Assembly (NCBI RefSeq): GCF_001550135.1
Contig: NZ_LRUE01000018.1
Coordinates: forward strand, 92,820-156,819
Direction: 5' to 3'
Length of the DNA: 64,000 bases
Origin: Pseudoalteromonas shioyasakiensis
GTDB taxonomy: Bacteria > Pseudomonadota > Gammaproteobacteria > Enterobacterales > Alteromonadaceae
Shown here: positions 37,079 through 46,318 of the stretch, in pieces
Numbering within the stretch: the first letter of the stretch is position 1
How the letters are laid out: every line of letters begins with the position of its first letter
Notes under the pieces: generated by a model
Told to the model about the DNA's origin: nothing
Database searches by the model: none
Seen by the model: only the letters and a program-made list of their open reading frames with translations
Program-made: the position numbers and the translations under genes

Positions 37079-38209
37079 TTACTCAGATTCGCTTGTGGCA
37101 AGTTCTGCTTTACGATGAAAAGGTTTAGCATACATAGCTAATACCAAAGGTTTTAGCTCCTCTGGCACTTTTGCTAGTCGCTCGTTAAATGCAGCAGCAT
37201 CTTTTTCGTCAATCACAGCTTGCGTACAACCACCCGCTATGTAGTTACCAGGGTGTAAGAAAAACGAATCAACAATTTGCTGATCAATGGTTTTTGCCAG
37301 CTCTTCAGGTGATTCGCAGCCCGATTCAATTGGTTCGCCAAACGCTAAATGTACATGCCCTTTAGCTGTACTAAAACCTTCAACAATACTAGCAATATCT
37401 TCACCTTGCTGTTTCACATACTGACCATGTTGCTGTTTATGATAAAGCTCTTTCGCTTTAGCAATCGCGCATGGCTCGTATTGATAAGAGATAGACACTG
37501 GCACAATTTTTAATTCGCGTACGTACTCAGCAAATTCTTTTTTCTGCTTACGACCTTGTAACTGCAACATTTTAAGTAAGGCAGGATCTGTTTGATCAAA
37601 ACCGTCTTTTGCTCGGCCTTCTTTTTGCGCTATCCAAATTGAGTGGCCTTCAGCAAGTGAGTCATAGATATAAGCTGACAGCTGCGACAGCGCTTTTAAC
37701 ATCTCTTTCGGAGCTTTCGCTGAGCGCTTTACAATAAAGCTTTTGTTTAAACGCATTAACTCAGTGATATACGGAATTTGCAGTAAGTTATCACCAATTG
37801 CGATGCGAACTGTCGGCATGTTGTGCTTGAACAAGCCCCAGTTAACGAGTGCAGGATCAAGCACGATATCGCGGTGATTAGAGATAAATAAGTAAGCTTG
37901 TTTTGGGTCTAGTTTATCGATGCCCGAAAACGTTACTTCTGAAGTCGTACGGGTGATTAGTTTATTTAAATAATCAGCCACTTCATGCTGAACTTGCTCA
38001 ACCGATGCGGTGTTGCCCCACTTTTTACGCAGCTGACTGCGCACTAATGGGCGAGTAATAAATGGGAAGTTCGATAAAAAGCGCGGTAGGTTATACTTAG
38101 CGATTACATCTACAAAGGCATTATCAGCAATCAAACGCGCTACTGAATCAGCTACTTCATCATCATTGTAAGGTCTTATGTCGGCGTATTTATCCACACT
38201 TTCACTCAT
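37079..38209 (-). CDS. PlsC-like glycerol-phosphate acyltransferase domain protein
   Basis: Protein of 376 residues of the 1-acyl-glycerol-3-phosphate acyltransferase superfamily. The catalytic histidine lies in FISNHRDIVLDPALVNW; the H-to-D distance is five residues (NHRDIVLD), one more than the HX4D consensus, or the nearby HRD aspartate may serve. Later blocks are WIAQKEGRAKDG and VPVSISYQYEPC. Length exceeds E. coli PlsC (245), with extra N- and C-terminal parts. No membrane helix is obvious at the start. Likely makes or remodels phospholipids, with substrate unknown. Confidence 0.85.
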   Translation of the reverse strand: MSESVDKYADIRPYNDDEVADSVARLIADNAFVDVIAKYNLPRFLSNFPFITRPLVRSQLRKKWGNTASVEQVQHEVADYLNKLITRTTSEVTFSGIDKLDPKQAYLFISNHRDIVLDPALVNWGLFKHNMPTVRIAIGDNLLQIPYITELMRLNKSFIVKRSAKAPKEMLKALSQLSAYIYDSLAEGHSIWIAQKEGRAKDGFDQTDPALLKMLQLQGRKQKKEFAEYVRELKIVPVSISYQYEPCAIAKAKELYHKQQHGQYVKQQGEDIASIVEGFSTAKGHVHLAFGEPIESGCESPEELAKTIDQQIVDSFFLHPGNYIAGGCTQAVIDEKDAAAFNERLAKVPEELKPLVLAMYAKPFHRKAELATSESE

Positions 38210-38231
38210 TAAAAACTACTTAAGTTAAAAA

Positions 38232-38252
38232 ACGGCACGCAGAGCGTGCCGT
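38232..38252 (-). terminator. Terminator after the Cu/Zn permease gene
   Basis: Nine-bp stem ACGGCACGC/GCGTGCCGT with an AGA loop. On the minus strand it is followed by TTTTTT, ending the permease unit upstream of the PlsC-like gene. Confidence 0.82.
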
Positions 38253-38364
38253 TAAAAATAATTGGCGGATTATAACTCAGGCAATTTTAAATGCGAACCG
38301 AGACGCGATAGTTAACCAAATTAAATGCCAATTAATGTAGAAAATATATATCTATAACAAATAA

Positions 38365-39645
38365 TTAAGCAATGCTCTTACCAGTTTGCGACGCCTTTTT
38401 TAATACCATTTTTAGCAGTAATCTAAGCATTAAAATTGCCAACACAATACCTGCCCCAAGGCTTAACCAATGTGGTAGAACTTCATGCTCTTCGCCCATC
38501 ATCGGCGCCACCACAAAACCGTATTGCGCCACTAAATAATCGGTTAAAAAGCCAAATGCTAATGCAGTGCCAATCACCCCTATTAAGTAAGCAAATACCG
38601 CACGCTTGCCAAGCTCTTTACCAACCACACCAAGCGTTGCAATATTAGTTGCCGGCCCAGCTAACATAAACACTAGCACCGCCCCCGGAGACACACCACT
38701 GAGTAATAAGCCTGCCGCTATAGGTGTCGATGCTGTGGCACAGATATACATAGGAATACTGATTAAAATAACCACCAGCATCGCAAGAATGCCATTACCC
38801 CATTGGCTTAAATAAGATTCTGGTACATAAGTTTGAACTAGAGCCGCAAAAAATAAACCAATCATTAGCCAAATCATAGTGTCTTCAAGCAGCTTGTTAC
38901 AACTAAAGCTCACCGCGCGTTTCAGTTTGCTAAAACGACTTTCAACGGCTTTAGTTGACTGCTCAGTGCTACAACAGCTTTTCTGCGAAGGTGCTGCTTT
39001 TTCAGTTGCGCAACTGTGTTGCGGCTCCTGTGTTGGTTGCGATTCTTTGCTACTACAACAACTTGTTGTTTTAGCAGGCTCAAGTTCTTGAGGTGATTGC
39101 TTACTACAACAACTTTGTGCGGGCTTAGTAGATGCCTCTTTGCTACAACAACTCGCTGTAGTCACAGGCTCAGGCTGTTTACTGCTACAACAAGATGTTG
39201 ATTCTGAGTCTTTTTCATCTGATGCTGTATTTTGATGCTGATGAAGTTCACTGTCTTTCCCCACTAATACACCGGCCACAATGGCACTACACACGGCGGC
39301 AATAGGACGTATTACCGCCATAAATGGACCTAGTAACACATACGAAACCGAAACCGAATCGACCCCAGTTTCAGGGGTTGAAACTAAAAATGCTGTGGTA
39401 GCACTTTTTGACGCCCCTGCCCTTCTTAAACCAATGGCCGCAGGGATCACACCACATGAGCACAAGGGCATTGGGGCACCAATAAAGGCTGCTTTAACTG
39501 TGGTCCATAACCCTTCTTTGCCTAAATGCCGGTTAAGAAAGTTAGCAGGCAAATACACATTGAGAAGACCAGCTATGAATAAGCCCAACATTAACCAAGG
39601 CGCTGAAAGTAAAAACAGATGCCAAAAATTATTGAGTAAGTCCAT
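38365..39645 (-). CDS. SO_0444-type Cu/Zn efflux permease with cysteine repeats
   Basis: Inner membrane permease of 426 residues in the DUF318 group. Two membrane halves (with PMPLCSCGVIPAAIGLRRAG and VETGVDS-like blocks in the first, ICATASTPIAAGLLLSG in the second) flank a hydrophilic linker at about 145-235. The linker has five SCCS repeats (SCCSSKQ, SCCSKE, SCCSKQ, SCCSSKE, SCCSTEQ), which can bind soft metals. It overlaps the upstream MerR-type gene by 17 bp, so the regulator and transporter form one operon behind a metal-type promoter. Export of Zn or Cu is inferred from that context. Confidence 0.88.
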   Translation of the reverse strand: MDLLNNFWHLFLLSAPWLMLGLFIAGLLNVYLPANFLNRHLGKEGLWTTVKAAFIGAPMPLCSCGVIPAAIGLRRAGASKSATTAFLVSTPETGVDSVSVSYVLLGPFMAVIRPIAAVCSAIVAGVLVGKDSELHQHQNTASDEKDSESTSCCSSKQPEPVTTASCCSKEASTKPAQSCCSKQSPQELEPAKTTSCCSSKESQPTQEPQHSCATEKAAPSQKSCCSTEQSTKAVESRFSKLKRAVSFSCNKLLEDTMIWLMIGLFFAALVQTYVPESYLSQWGNGILAMLVVILISIPMYICATASTPIAAGLLLSGVSPGAVLVFMLAGPATNIATLGVVGKELGKRAVFAYLIGVIGTALAFGFLTDYLVAQYGFVVAPMMGEEHEVLPHWLSLGAGIVLAILMLRLLLKMVLKKASQTGKSIA

Positions 39646-40042
39646 CGATATCCTCCAGCGTCGTTAGTATTGAACAGTTTTCAGCAGGCTCTTCTCCGCC
39701 ACAACATTTATCTGCTAATAATGATAGTGAGTCATAAAAGCGAGTAAGCTCTGCAATTCGCTGTGCAACGAGATCACGTTTTTGTATCGTCATCTCTTTA
39801 ACTTCATGGCAAGAATGCTGATCTTTATGAAACTTAATTTGCAGTAGTTCTTTGATCTCAGCCAGACTAAAGCCAACATTCTTTGCTCTGAGAATAAACG
39901 CCATTTGTTTATAGTCATTCTCAGAATAAAAACGATATCCCACGTCTGAACGCGAACTAGGCGTTAACAAACCATGCTTTTCGTAGTACCGTAGCGTATC
40001 TGTTGAGACACCCAACTGACGGGCAAACTCACCTATTTTCAT
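39629..40042 (-). CDS. MerR-family metal-responsive regulator (ZntR-like)
   Basis: DNA-binding activator of 137 residues. The start was placed at ATG 40042 (MKIGEFARQ), with GGAG 6 nt before it; a longer frame would add an unlike N-terminal extension. HTH region: GVSTDTLRYYEKHGLL. Metal-binding cysteines: HSCHEV near residue 80, then DKCCGG and AENCSIL at the C terminus, a ZntR-type set. A 20-bp-spaced promoter with a dyad lies upstream. The gene overlaps the permease gene, which it probably controls. Zn2+ is the likely inducer, with Pb, Cd or Cu possible. Confidence 0.88.
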   Translation of the reverse strand: MKIGEFARQLGVSTDTLRYYEKHGLLTPSSRSDVGYRFYSENDYKQMAFILRAKNVGFSLAEIKELLQIKFHKDQHSCHEVKEMTIQKRDLVAQRIAELTRFYDSLSLLADKCCGGEEPAENCSILTTLEDIDGLTQ

Positions 40043-40079
40043 CACCGTCTCCATTGTGAAGCGTTTATTTATTATGCTC

Positions 40080-40111
40080 ACTATAAACCTTGGAGTACAC
40101 CCCAAGGTCAA
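40080..40111 (-). promoter_or_regulatory. MerR-family operator/promoter for the ZntR-like regulator and permease
   Basis: On the minus strand TTGACC (40111-40106) and TATAGT (40085-40080) are separated by 20 bp, longer than the usual 17. The spacer is covered by the dyad CCTTGGGGTGTACTCCAAGG (40107-40088). This is the classic layout at which MerR-type proteins twist DNA to activate. The start codon follows at 40042. Confidence 0.82.
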
Positions 40112-40136
40112 GCAATAAATTAAAAAAGGAAAGCAC

Positions 40137-41081
40137 ATGAATATTACTGTCCTTGATGCAGCGACATTAGCCAACACTTCGTTAGATGCCTTAGCGCAAT
40201 TAGGTAAGTTAACCTGTTACGATTTAACCGCTCAAGAACAGGTTGTTGAGCGCTGCCAAGATGCCGATATCGTTATCAGTAATAAAGTGGTGATTGATCA
40301 GCACGCCATGAGCAAATTAACTAATTTAAAATTAATATGTGTTGCAGCGACAGGGACTAACAACATTGATTTAGGTGCAGCCAAAGAGCATAACATCGCA
40401 GTGACCAATGTCGCGGGCTATTCAACACCGAGTGTGGTGCAGCATACCTTTACTCTCATCACTAATTTACTGGGCAATACTCACAGATACATTAATGATT
40501 GCCAGCAAGGCTTATGGCAGCAAAGCCCGATGTTTTGCCGTTTAGATTACAGCTTTAATGAAATTGCCGGTAAAACACTGGCTATTGTTGGCTATGGTTC
40601 ACTGGGTAAAGCCGTTGCCGATGTAGCACGCGCCTTTGGTGCCAATGTCATCATTAGTGAACGAAAAGGCCAAACGCCTCGTGAAGGTCGTGTTAGTTTC
40701 AATGATGCCCTAACCACGGCCGATATCATTAGTGTTCACTGCCCGCTAACTGATGAAACACGCAACCAAATCGCTGCGGCAGAATTAAGCATGATGAAAC
40801 CGTCAGCTATTATTATTAATACAGCTCGTGGTGGGATCATCAACGAAGCCGATTTAGCTGACGCTTTAGCTAATAATATTATTGCCGGAGCCGGTGTTGA
40901 TGTACTCAGTAAAGAACCTGCAGAGCAAGAAAACCCGCTGGCACTATACAAAGGTGCAAACTTATTACTGACCCCACATATCGCATGGGCCAGCCAAGAA
41001 TCTATTGTGCGCTTAGTTAACGAAATTGCATTAAATATCCAGGCATTTAATCAAGGCGAAACACGTAACAGATTGGTCTAA
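40137..41081 (+). CDS. D-2-hydroxyacid dehydrogenase
   Basis: NAD(P)-dependent oxidoreductase of 314 residues that interconverts 2-hydroxyacids and 2-ketoacids, resembling hydroxypyruvate or glycerate dehydrogenases. The nucleotide-binding loop is VGYGSLGKAVADVARAFG, substrate arginine lies in NTARGGIINEADL, and the acid/base histidine in LLTPHIAWAS. AAAAGGAAAG precedes the ATG. Divergent from the metal regulator, but no link is evident. Substrate cannot be fixed from sequence. Confidence 0.9.
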   Translation: MNITVLDAATLANTSLDALAQLGKLTCYDLTAQEQVVERCQDADIVISNKVVIDQHAMSKLTNLKLICVAATGTNNIDLGAAKEHNIAVTNVAGYSTPSVVQHTFTLITNLLGNTHRYINDCQQGLWQQSPMFCRLDYSFNEIAGKTLAIVGYGSLGKAVADVARAFGANVIISERKGQTPREGRVSFNDALTTADIISVHCPLTDETRNQIAAAELSMMKPSAIIINTARGGIINEADLADALANNIIAGAGVDVLSKEPAEQENPLALYKGANLLLTPHIAWASQESIVRLVNEIALNIQAFNQGETRNRLV

Positions 41082-41244
41082 ATCGCAACTTATTAGTCAA
41101 TAGAGCTAAGTAGTTAGTAATTTATTACTTAGCCCATTGACTAAAAACAACATAAACAATTGATTTAGTTACAATTTATAAGTTTGGCAAGCAGTTTGCT
41201 ATTATGTGAATAACTATAAAACAATTTCTTCGGGATAAAATAAC
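41082..41244 (+). promoter_or_regulatory. Intergenic region before the DUF3192 lipoprotein gene
   Basis: A/T-rich 163-bp spacer that must hold the promoter of the lipoprotein gene. A TTGGCA hexamer at about 41185 is near but does not pair well with a -10; no clear box was assigned. No gene was found within it. Confidence 0.35.
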
Positions 41245-41625
41245 ATGAAAAAAGCACTTCTAATTGCCGCGCTAACTGCTCCATTTTTAACTGGTTGTGT
41301 CATTGCTGTTTCTGACGGTGAAGCCGACACACATTGGGCAGGTAATTCTTCTAGCTGGCAGAAACAGCATAAAAATAATCGTGAAGTGATTTCTAACCTA
41401 GCATTAGATACGAGCTACCAAACTGTATTAAATAAACTAAATACACCTAACTTTACCGAGTTATTAAAGCAAGGTGATGATGTTTACCAAGTATTATTCT
41501 ATGCAACGCATAGTATTCACTCTGATGGCAAGATGACTAAAGACGAGTGTACGCCACTCGTATTTAAAAATGATAAGTTAATTGGCGTGGGTGATACGAT
41601 TTATAAATCACTTAGCAATGGTTAA
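41245..41625 (+). CDS. DUF3192 lipoprotein
   Basis: Exported lipoprotein of 126 residues with lipobox LTGC (Cys18). The mature part has REVISNLALDTSYQTVLNKL, EVYQVLFYATH-like and TKDECTPLVFKNDKLIGVG motifs typical of DUF3192. Function is unknown. Weak ribosome site. A hairpin follows. Confidence 0.85.
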   Translation: MKKALLIAALTAPFLTGCVIAVSDGEADTHWAGNSSSWQKQHKNNREVISNLALDTSYQTVLNKLNTPNFTELLKQGDDVYQVLFYATHSIHSDGKMTKDECTPLVFKNDKLIGVGDTIYKSLSNG

Positions 41626-41645
41626 TTAGCATATTTAAGTTCTGT

Positions 41646-41668
41646 AAGTAGGCAGTTATTGCCTACTT
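41646..41668. terminator. Hairpin between convergent genes
   Basis: Nine-bp stem AAGTAGGCA/TGCCTACTT with a 5-nt loop, spanning the end of the response regulator gene (stop 41663). No strong T-run, so termination is less certain. Confidence 0.45.
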
Positions 41669-42586
41669 ATGTTCGCTCACCGCGATCATTCTCGATACTA
41701 TCTGATCTCGTCCGGCATCTTTAGCCTGATAAAGACCTAAATCAGCTTCTTCTAGTAAGGTTTGTTCTGCATAAACCTGACCATTTTCTGTGGTCGCAAT
41801 ACCAATACTAATTGTGACATGGTCGGCATTTAGCGACGCTTTGTGTGGGATGTTTAAATCATTCACCGCATTGCGCAGTTTATTTGCAAACGACATAGCT
41901 TCTTTAGCTGAAGTATTGGGTAACACCGCAGCAAACTCTTCACCACCATAACGAGCAACAAAGTCACTGCCTCGTTCACACGCCCCAACTAAGGCATGAG
42001 CAATTTGTTTTAAGCAATCATCACCTGCTCGGTGACCATAGCAATCGTTGTAACGCTTGAAGTGATCAACATCCATCAATAACACAGATAACGGGGTTTG
42101 ATCTCGACGGCAACGACGCCACTCTCGCGCTAAATTTTCATCCAAATAACGTCGGTTTGGGATCTCTGTTAAGCCATCAATTGAGGCGAGCATTTCGAGT
42201 AAGTCATTTTTTTGTTTGATCAGCAGCTGATTGCGCACTCGAGCACGCACAATAGCAGCACTAAATGGTTTAGTGATGTAGTCCATCGCGCCTAATTCAA
42301 GGCCCTTCGCTTCATCATCATGACTTGTATTGGCTGAAATGAATATTACAGGCAACATACTGGTGGTTGCGCTTTCTTTTAGCTTAGTAAGCACTTCGTA
42401 GCCGTCAATGCCGGGCATTACAATATCCAAGATCAACAAATCAACAGTTTGCGTTTTTAAAAACGTTAGTGCTTTTTCGCCACTCTCAACACAAAAAACA
42501 TCATAGTCTTGCTGCAATGTTTTCTCTAATACCAAGCGGTTTAACGGATCGTCATCAACAATCAGTACCTTGGCTCTTTTCAACAT
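41663..42586 (-). CDS. Response regulator with diguanylate cyclase domain (PleD-like)
   Basis: Protein of 307 residues: receiver domain 1-120 (IVDDDP; phospho-acceptor in LLILDIVMPGIDGYE; conserved lysine in DYITKPFSAAI) and GGDEF domain about 150-305 with an intact GGEEF motif (RYGGEEFAAVLP). Makes c-di-GMP when phosphorylated. The start overlaps the end of the hybrid kinase by 32 bp and has AAGGA upstream, so the kinase is the likely partner. Confidence 0.93.
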   Translation of the reverse strand: MLKRAKVLIVDDDPLNRLVLEKTLQQDYDVFCVESGEKALTFLKTQTVDLLILDIVMPGIDGYEVLTKLKESATTSMLPVIFISANTSHDDEAKGLELGAMDYITKPFSAAIVRARVRNQLLIKQKNDLLEMLASIDGLTEIPNRRYLDENLAREWRRCRRDQTPLSVLLMDVDHFKRYNDCYGHRAGDDCLKQIAHALVGACERGSDFVARYGGEEFAAVLPNTSAKEAMSFANKLRNAVNDLNIPHKASLNADHVTISIGIATTENGQVYAEQTLLEEADLGLYQAKDAGRDQIVSRMIAVSEHK

Positions 42587-45500
42587 CAGTAGATCCTTGT
42601 TCGATGATAAATGCGATGACCTGTTTTATTTGCCACTGCAATTCATCATTTAATTGTTCGGGCAGTTCGCCATCTGCTTTAAGCCTAGCTTCACATAGCT
42701 GAGCGCACGCTGACAATCGCTTAAAACCAAGATTTCCGGCTGACCCTTTAACATTATGAACCACACGGACCAACTCATCGGTAGTTTTTAATGTAGAGAT
42801 TTGTAATAACTGCTCTGCTGCCATAGTCGCAAACTTCGACAACATAGTTAATACTAACTTAGTATTGTTTGCAAACTGAGACAGTATAAAAGCTTGATCA
42901 AAAAAGACTTCTTTTTTGTTATCAAGTTCACTCATTGCTAAAAACAATTTACTGGCAACGATCGGTTTAGTTAAATGCTTATTCATACCCGCCGCGATTG
43001 AATGCTCAATATCTTCGCTTTCACTGTGCGCAGTGAGTGCGTAAATCGGCATTTGCTCTTTGGTGAATGACTGACGAATAATACGCGTTGCCTGACAACC
43101 ATCCATTTCTGGCATCTGAATATCCATAAAAATGAGATCGGGCCTTAAGCTATTTGCCAACTCAATGCCTTTTTCACCACTATGTGCACACACAACGGTG
43201 ACATCAATTTGCTCTAAAATGCTTTTAATAATGCTTAAATTAAGCGGGTTATCATCCACAGCCAGCACTAACATGCCTGATAAATCAGTACTAGAAGGCA
43301 ATGAAACCAGTTCTTTTTTCACAGGCTCTGCGGCTTTATCAAGCTGTAAGCAAAAGCAAAATTCACTGCCTTTACCTTTTTCGCTTTCCAGCTTAATTTC
43401 GCCTCCCATTAGCGCAACTTCGTACTTAACAATCGCTAAGCCTAAGCCAACCCCCTGATGAGAGCGCGTTAATGATTCATCACCTTGAGTAAATGCATCA
43501 AATAAGCGGCTTTGATCTGCCTTGCTAATACCAATACCGGTGTCTTTAACAGTAAAGCAAATGAGTTGCTGCTCAGCTGACTCTTCCACCAGCATTAAGT
43601 TTAATGTCACTGTGCCTTGCTCGGTGAATTTGGCAGCGTTTGTCAGTAAATTAGCCAGTACTTGCTGCAAGCAAATTTGATCACCCACTAAGTTATCGCT
43701 AATGCTTTTATCGCATTCGACTTTAAATTCGATATCTTTATTTGCGCATAAAGGGGCTGTTATTCCCTGACAGTAGTCGATTAAATCAGGCACACTAAAA
43801 GGGGCTTTATTAAGTTGTACTTGCGAGCTTTCAGCGCGGGCAAAGTCAAGCATACGATTCAATAAAGTAAGCAAGCTATTGGCTGCTGATTTTGCTTGTT
43901 CGGCATGATTACGCTGCGGCTGTGTTAAACCTTGCAATGCAATCACGTCAATTAAGCCTAGTACAGCATTGAGTGGTGTGCGTATTTCATGACTAAGGTT
44001 TGCAATAAAGCGGCTCTTAGCTAATGTAGCCCGCTCTGCGTCATCTTTTGCTTTTACTAAATCCGTCACATCCTGTACATGAACAACATAGTAATCAGGT
44101 GTTTGCTCAGCATTCCAAACTAATGACACACTAATTTGTAGCCAGCGCTGCTGCTCTTGTTGCTCAAGACTAAAGTGATAAACTTTTTTCTTCTCATGCA
44201 ACAGCTCTGTCAGGGTATTTTTTAACGTCTGATAAGACGTCTCGGCAAATAAGTCTATTAATTTAAGATCATTGGCATTTTCAATTACAAAGATTTTGCG
44301 TGCTGCTTTATTTGCTTGCAGCACCTGATCGTCAAGAGATACCAACAGCACCCCATTTGCAGCATATTCCATGGCACTGCGTAATTTTGCTTCGGAGCTT
44401 TGTAATGCATTGAGCGCATTATGCTGCTCGGTAATATCACGACCAATCGCCATGGTGCCGAGAAATTGCTGATGCTCGTTATAAAATGGCACGATGCTAA
44501 ATAGATAACTGTTATCTTCTGTGGTCAATCTTTTTTGATAAGCTTGGCGGTCTTTGAGTACTTGCTTTTCAAGCTCGTTTAACTCGCCATTATCATCGCT
44601 AATATCACATAATTGCTGCCCAACTAACTTCTCTTGTGGCAAGCCGATATAGCGCTCATACGCCTTATTACAGCCTAAAAATGAACCATCAATATTCTTA
44701 AAATAAATGAGATCAGGTACGTTATTGAGCATGGTATTTAATAGCGCTAAGTGACGCTCTTTCGCATCAATACTACGGCGTAATTGTTTTGATTTTACCT
44801 GTACTTGCGAATCAAGCGCTTTATTTGCCTCTTGTAACGACTGAACGAGCTCTTCATTACGGCTAAACACCTTTTTCACACGGCTGAACCAAGGCTGCCA
44901 ATCAACAGGAATACGATAATGAACTAACGCTTGTTTGCCTTCATCATGCTGCTCAAGATAATTCATTAAGTGCGTCATTGGTTTTACAAAAATACGCTGA
45001 CTTAACCAAAAAACAGCGCTGAACATCATCACTAAAAACACACTCAAAAATGCGAATTCTAAAAAAATGTCGTAGCCTACAGGTTCACTCAGGGCTTGCT
45101 TTGATTCATAGAAACGAGTGTAAATAGGTAAGTTGGTTGCTTCTTGCACTAAATGACTGTGGTTATTCTTGCTCATATCTACCGCGATATTTGGCCAATG
45201 CTCGCTAGCACTAATGGCAGTATTAAGTGCTGTTTTTGAGCTGGCAATAACTTGGTTATCTTGATTGATAAAAATATACTCACCATAGTTAGGCGCTATT
45301 TTTTTTAACCAGTTAGAAATTGCTTTAAGGTCATAAATCAACACGATGTAATCACGACTATTGGCAGCTCGTTGCTTGCCAATAGCAAAGTAAGCATGAC
45401 CATTAATCGTCAATACAGAACTCGAAGCAAGCTTGTTGCTATTTATTGATAAAGGTCGAAATTTGTTATCTAACACACTGGTCAGAAATTCACTTTTTGC

Positions 45501-45983
45501 TGTGCTACGGCGCTTAATATAAACAAAGCCTTGCTCGTTAACATAAGCAACCGCCTCTAAAGATTGAATTAGCGACAGCGTGGTATTAAAAGAGGGTCCG
45601 AGGGCAATAACTCGTCGCCATTGATTAATTGCATAAGCGGTTGAGGCAAACTTTCCTTGCCCGACTATCTCCCCAACTCCATCGCCAACACTTTGGTAAT
45701 AATAGTGATCAAACTGGTTCACATTGCGTGCCCAACTAGGATCAAAATCATATGACAGTGGCTGCTCATAAAGCTTGAACATGGTGTCTATAAGGCCATC
45801 TGCGGCACGCATAGCATGGCTAAGCTGAGCTGAAATATTATTAAAACCGTTTTGCCTGCTCTCTATCGCCCGCTCAAGTTTTAAATTATATAAGTGTAAA
45901 CACAAAAAAAACGCCACCAGCAGCGGCACAATAAGTGCCACTGCTAAAGAGCGATAGTAATGCTTTAACGGTAAAAAATTCAC
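42555..45983 (-). CDS. Hybrid histidine kinase with sensor, PAS, receiver and Hpt domains
   Basis: Protein of 1142 residues. An N-terminal membrane helix (LAVALIVPLLVAFFLCLHL), an extracytoplasmic sensor region (about 40-300) and a second helix near 310 precede two PAS domains, then HisKA (ANLSHEIRTPLNAVLG), HATPase (NLLTNAAKFTEQG, DTGIGIS, GVGLGLAIV), a receiver (VDDNPLNLS; DLIFMDIQMPEMDG) and an Hpt domain with VHNVKGSAGNLGF. All phosphorelay residues appear intact. Couples to the diguanylate cyclase gene just downstream. Signal sensed is unknown. Confidence 0.93.
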   Translation of the reverse strand: MNFLPLKHYYRSLAVALIVPLLVAFFLCLHLYNLKLERAIESRQNGFNNISAQLSHAMRAADGLIDTMFKLYEQPLSYDFDPSWARNVNQFDHYYYQSVGDGVGEIVGQGKFASTAYAINQWRRVIALGPSFNTTLSLIQSLEAVAYVNEQGFVYIKRRSTAKSEFLTSVLDNKFRPLSINSNKLASSSVLTINGHAYFAIGKQRAANSRDYIVLIYDLKAISNWLKKIAPNYGEYIFINQDNQVIASSKTALNTAISASEHWPNIAVDMSKNNHSHLVQEATNLPIYTRFYESKQALSEPVGYDIFLEFAFLSVFLVMMFSAVFWLSQRIFVKPMTHLMNYLEQHDEGKQALVHYRIPVDWQPWFSRVKKVFSRNEELVQSLQEANKALDSQVQVKSKQLRRSIDAKERHLALLNTMLNNVPDLIYFKNIDGSFLGCNKAYERYIGLPQEKLVGQQLCDISDDNGELNELEKQVLKDRQAYQKRLTTEDNSYLFSIVPFYNEHQQFLGTMAIGRDITEQHNALNALQSSEAKLRSAMEYAANGVLLVSLDDQVLQANKAARKIFVIENANDLKLIDLFAETSYQTLKNTLTELLHEKKKVYHFSLEQQEQQRWLQISVSLVWNAEQTPDYYVVHVQDVTDLVKAKDDAERATLAKSRFIANLSHEIRTPLNAVLGLIDVIALQGLTQPQRNHAEQAKSAANSLLTLLNRMLDFARAESSQVQLNKAPFSVPDLIDYCQGITAPLCANKDIEFKVECDKSISDNLVGDQICLQQVLANLLTNAAKFTEQGTVTLNLMLVEESAEQQLICFTVKDTGIGISKADQSRLFDAFTQGDESLTRSHQGVGLGLAIVKYEVALMGGEIKLESEKGKGSEFCFCLQLDKAAEPVKKELVSLPSSTDLSGMLVLAVDDNPLNLSIIKSILEQIDVTVVCAHSGEKGIELANSLRPDLIFMDIQMPEMDGCQATRIIRQSFTKEQMPIYALTAHSESEDIEHSIAAGMNKHLTKPIVASKLFLAMSELDNKKEVFFDQAFILSQFANNTKLVLTMLSKFATMAAEQLLQISTLKTTDELVRVVHNVKGSAGNLGFKRLSACAQLCEARLKADGELPEQLNDELQWQIKQVIAFIIEQGSTDVEKSQGTDC

Positions 45984-46045
45984 TGGCTTATAAGTACCTT
46001 ACCTCGATAACAGCTAGGTTAACGAGGCATAGGAATACTGGCAAG

Positions 46046-46294
46046 TTATAAATTTTCTTCAGCAAAGCTGGCTAAGCGGCTACGTACCACACCGTTTAAA
46101 TTAACGGTAGCACTGCCCTGAAAATCTTTAAAACGTTCAACAATATAGGTTAAGCCTGAGGTAACTGGCGTGAGGTAGTTACTATCAATTTGCGCTAGAT
46201 TACCTGAGCAAATGAGTTTAGTGCCTTCACCGCAGCGAGTAATAATGGTTTTCAGCTGTGAAGCGGTTAAGTTTTGACTTTCATCCAAAATCAC
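46046..46294 (-). pseudogene. PhoH-family ATPase, C-terminal remnant (target of element insertion)
   Basis: The frame holds only the C-terminal third of the ATPase domain: Walker-B-like VILDESQNLTASQLKT, TRCGEGTKLICSGNLAQID, TSGLTYIVERFKDF and RSRLASFAEENL with a stop at 46046. Walker A and any N-terminal PIN domain are missing. Translating upstream, the frame gives Asn-Ser-Gly before Val and then runs into a TAG (46315-46313) inside the neighbouring integrative module. The GTG at 46294 is not a likely start; the fragment is the 3' end of a gene cut by the mobile element. Confidence 0.85.
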
Positions 46295-46302
46295 CCCCGA
46301 AT

Positions 46303-46318
46303 TGATATAATACTATCA
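46303..46318. repeat. Candidate attL core: inverted 5-bp arms around a 6-bp spacer
   Basis: TGATA (46303-46307) and TATCA (46314-46318) are perfect inverted repeats separated by TAATAC. Position is exactly where the phoH remnant gives way to the intA upstream region, and the geometry matches tyrosine recombinase core sites. The exact crossover point cannot be fixed without the other end. Confidence 0.55.

Noticed and set aside
46294..46294. GTG as a true start for a short PhoH protein
   Set aside because: The frame is the tail of a truncated gene lacking Walker A, with no ribosome site; it is treated as a remnant.
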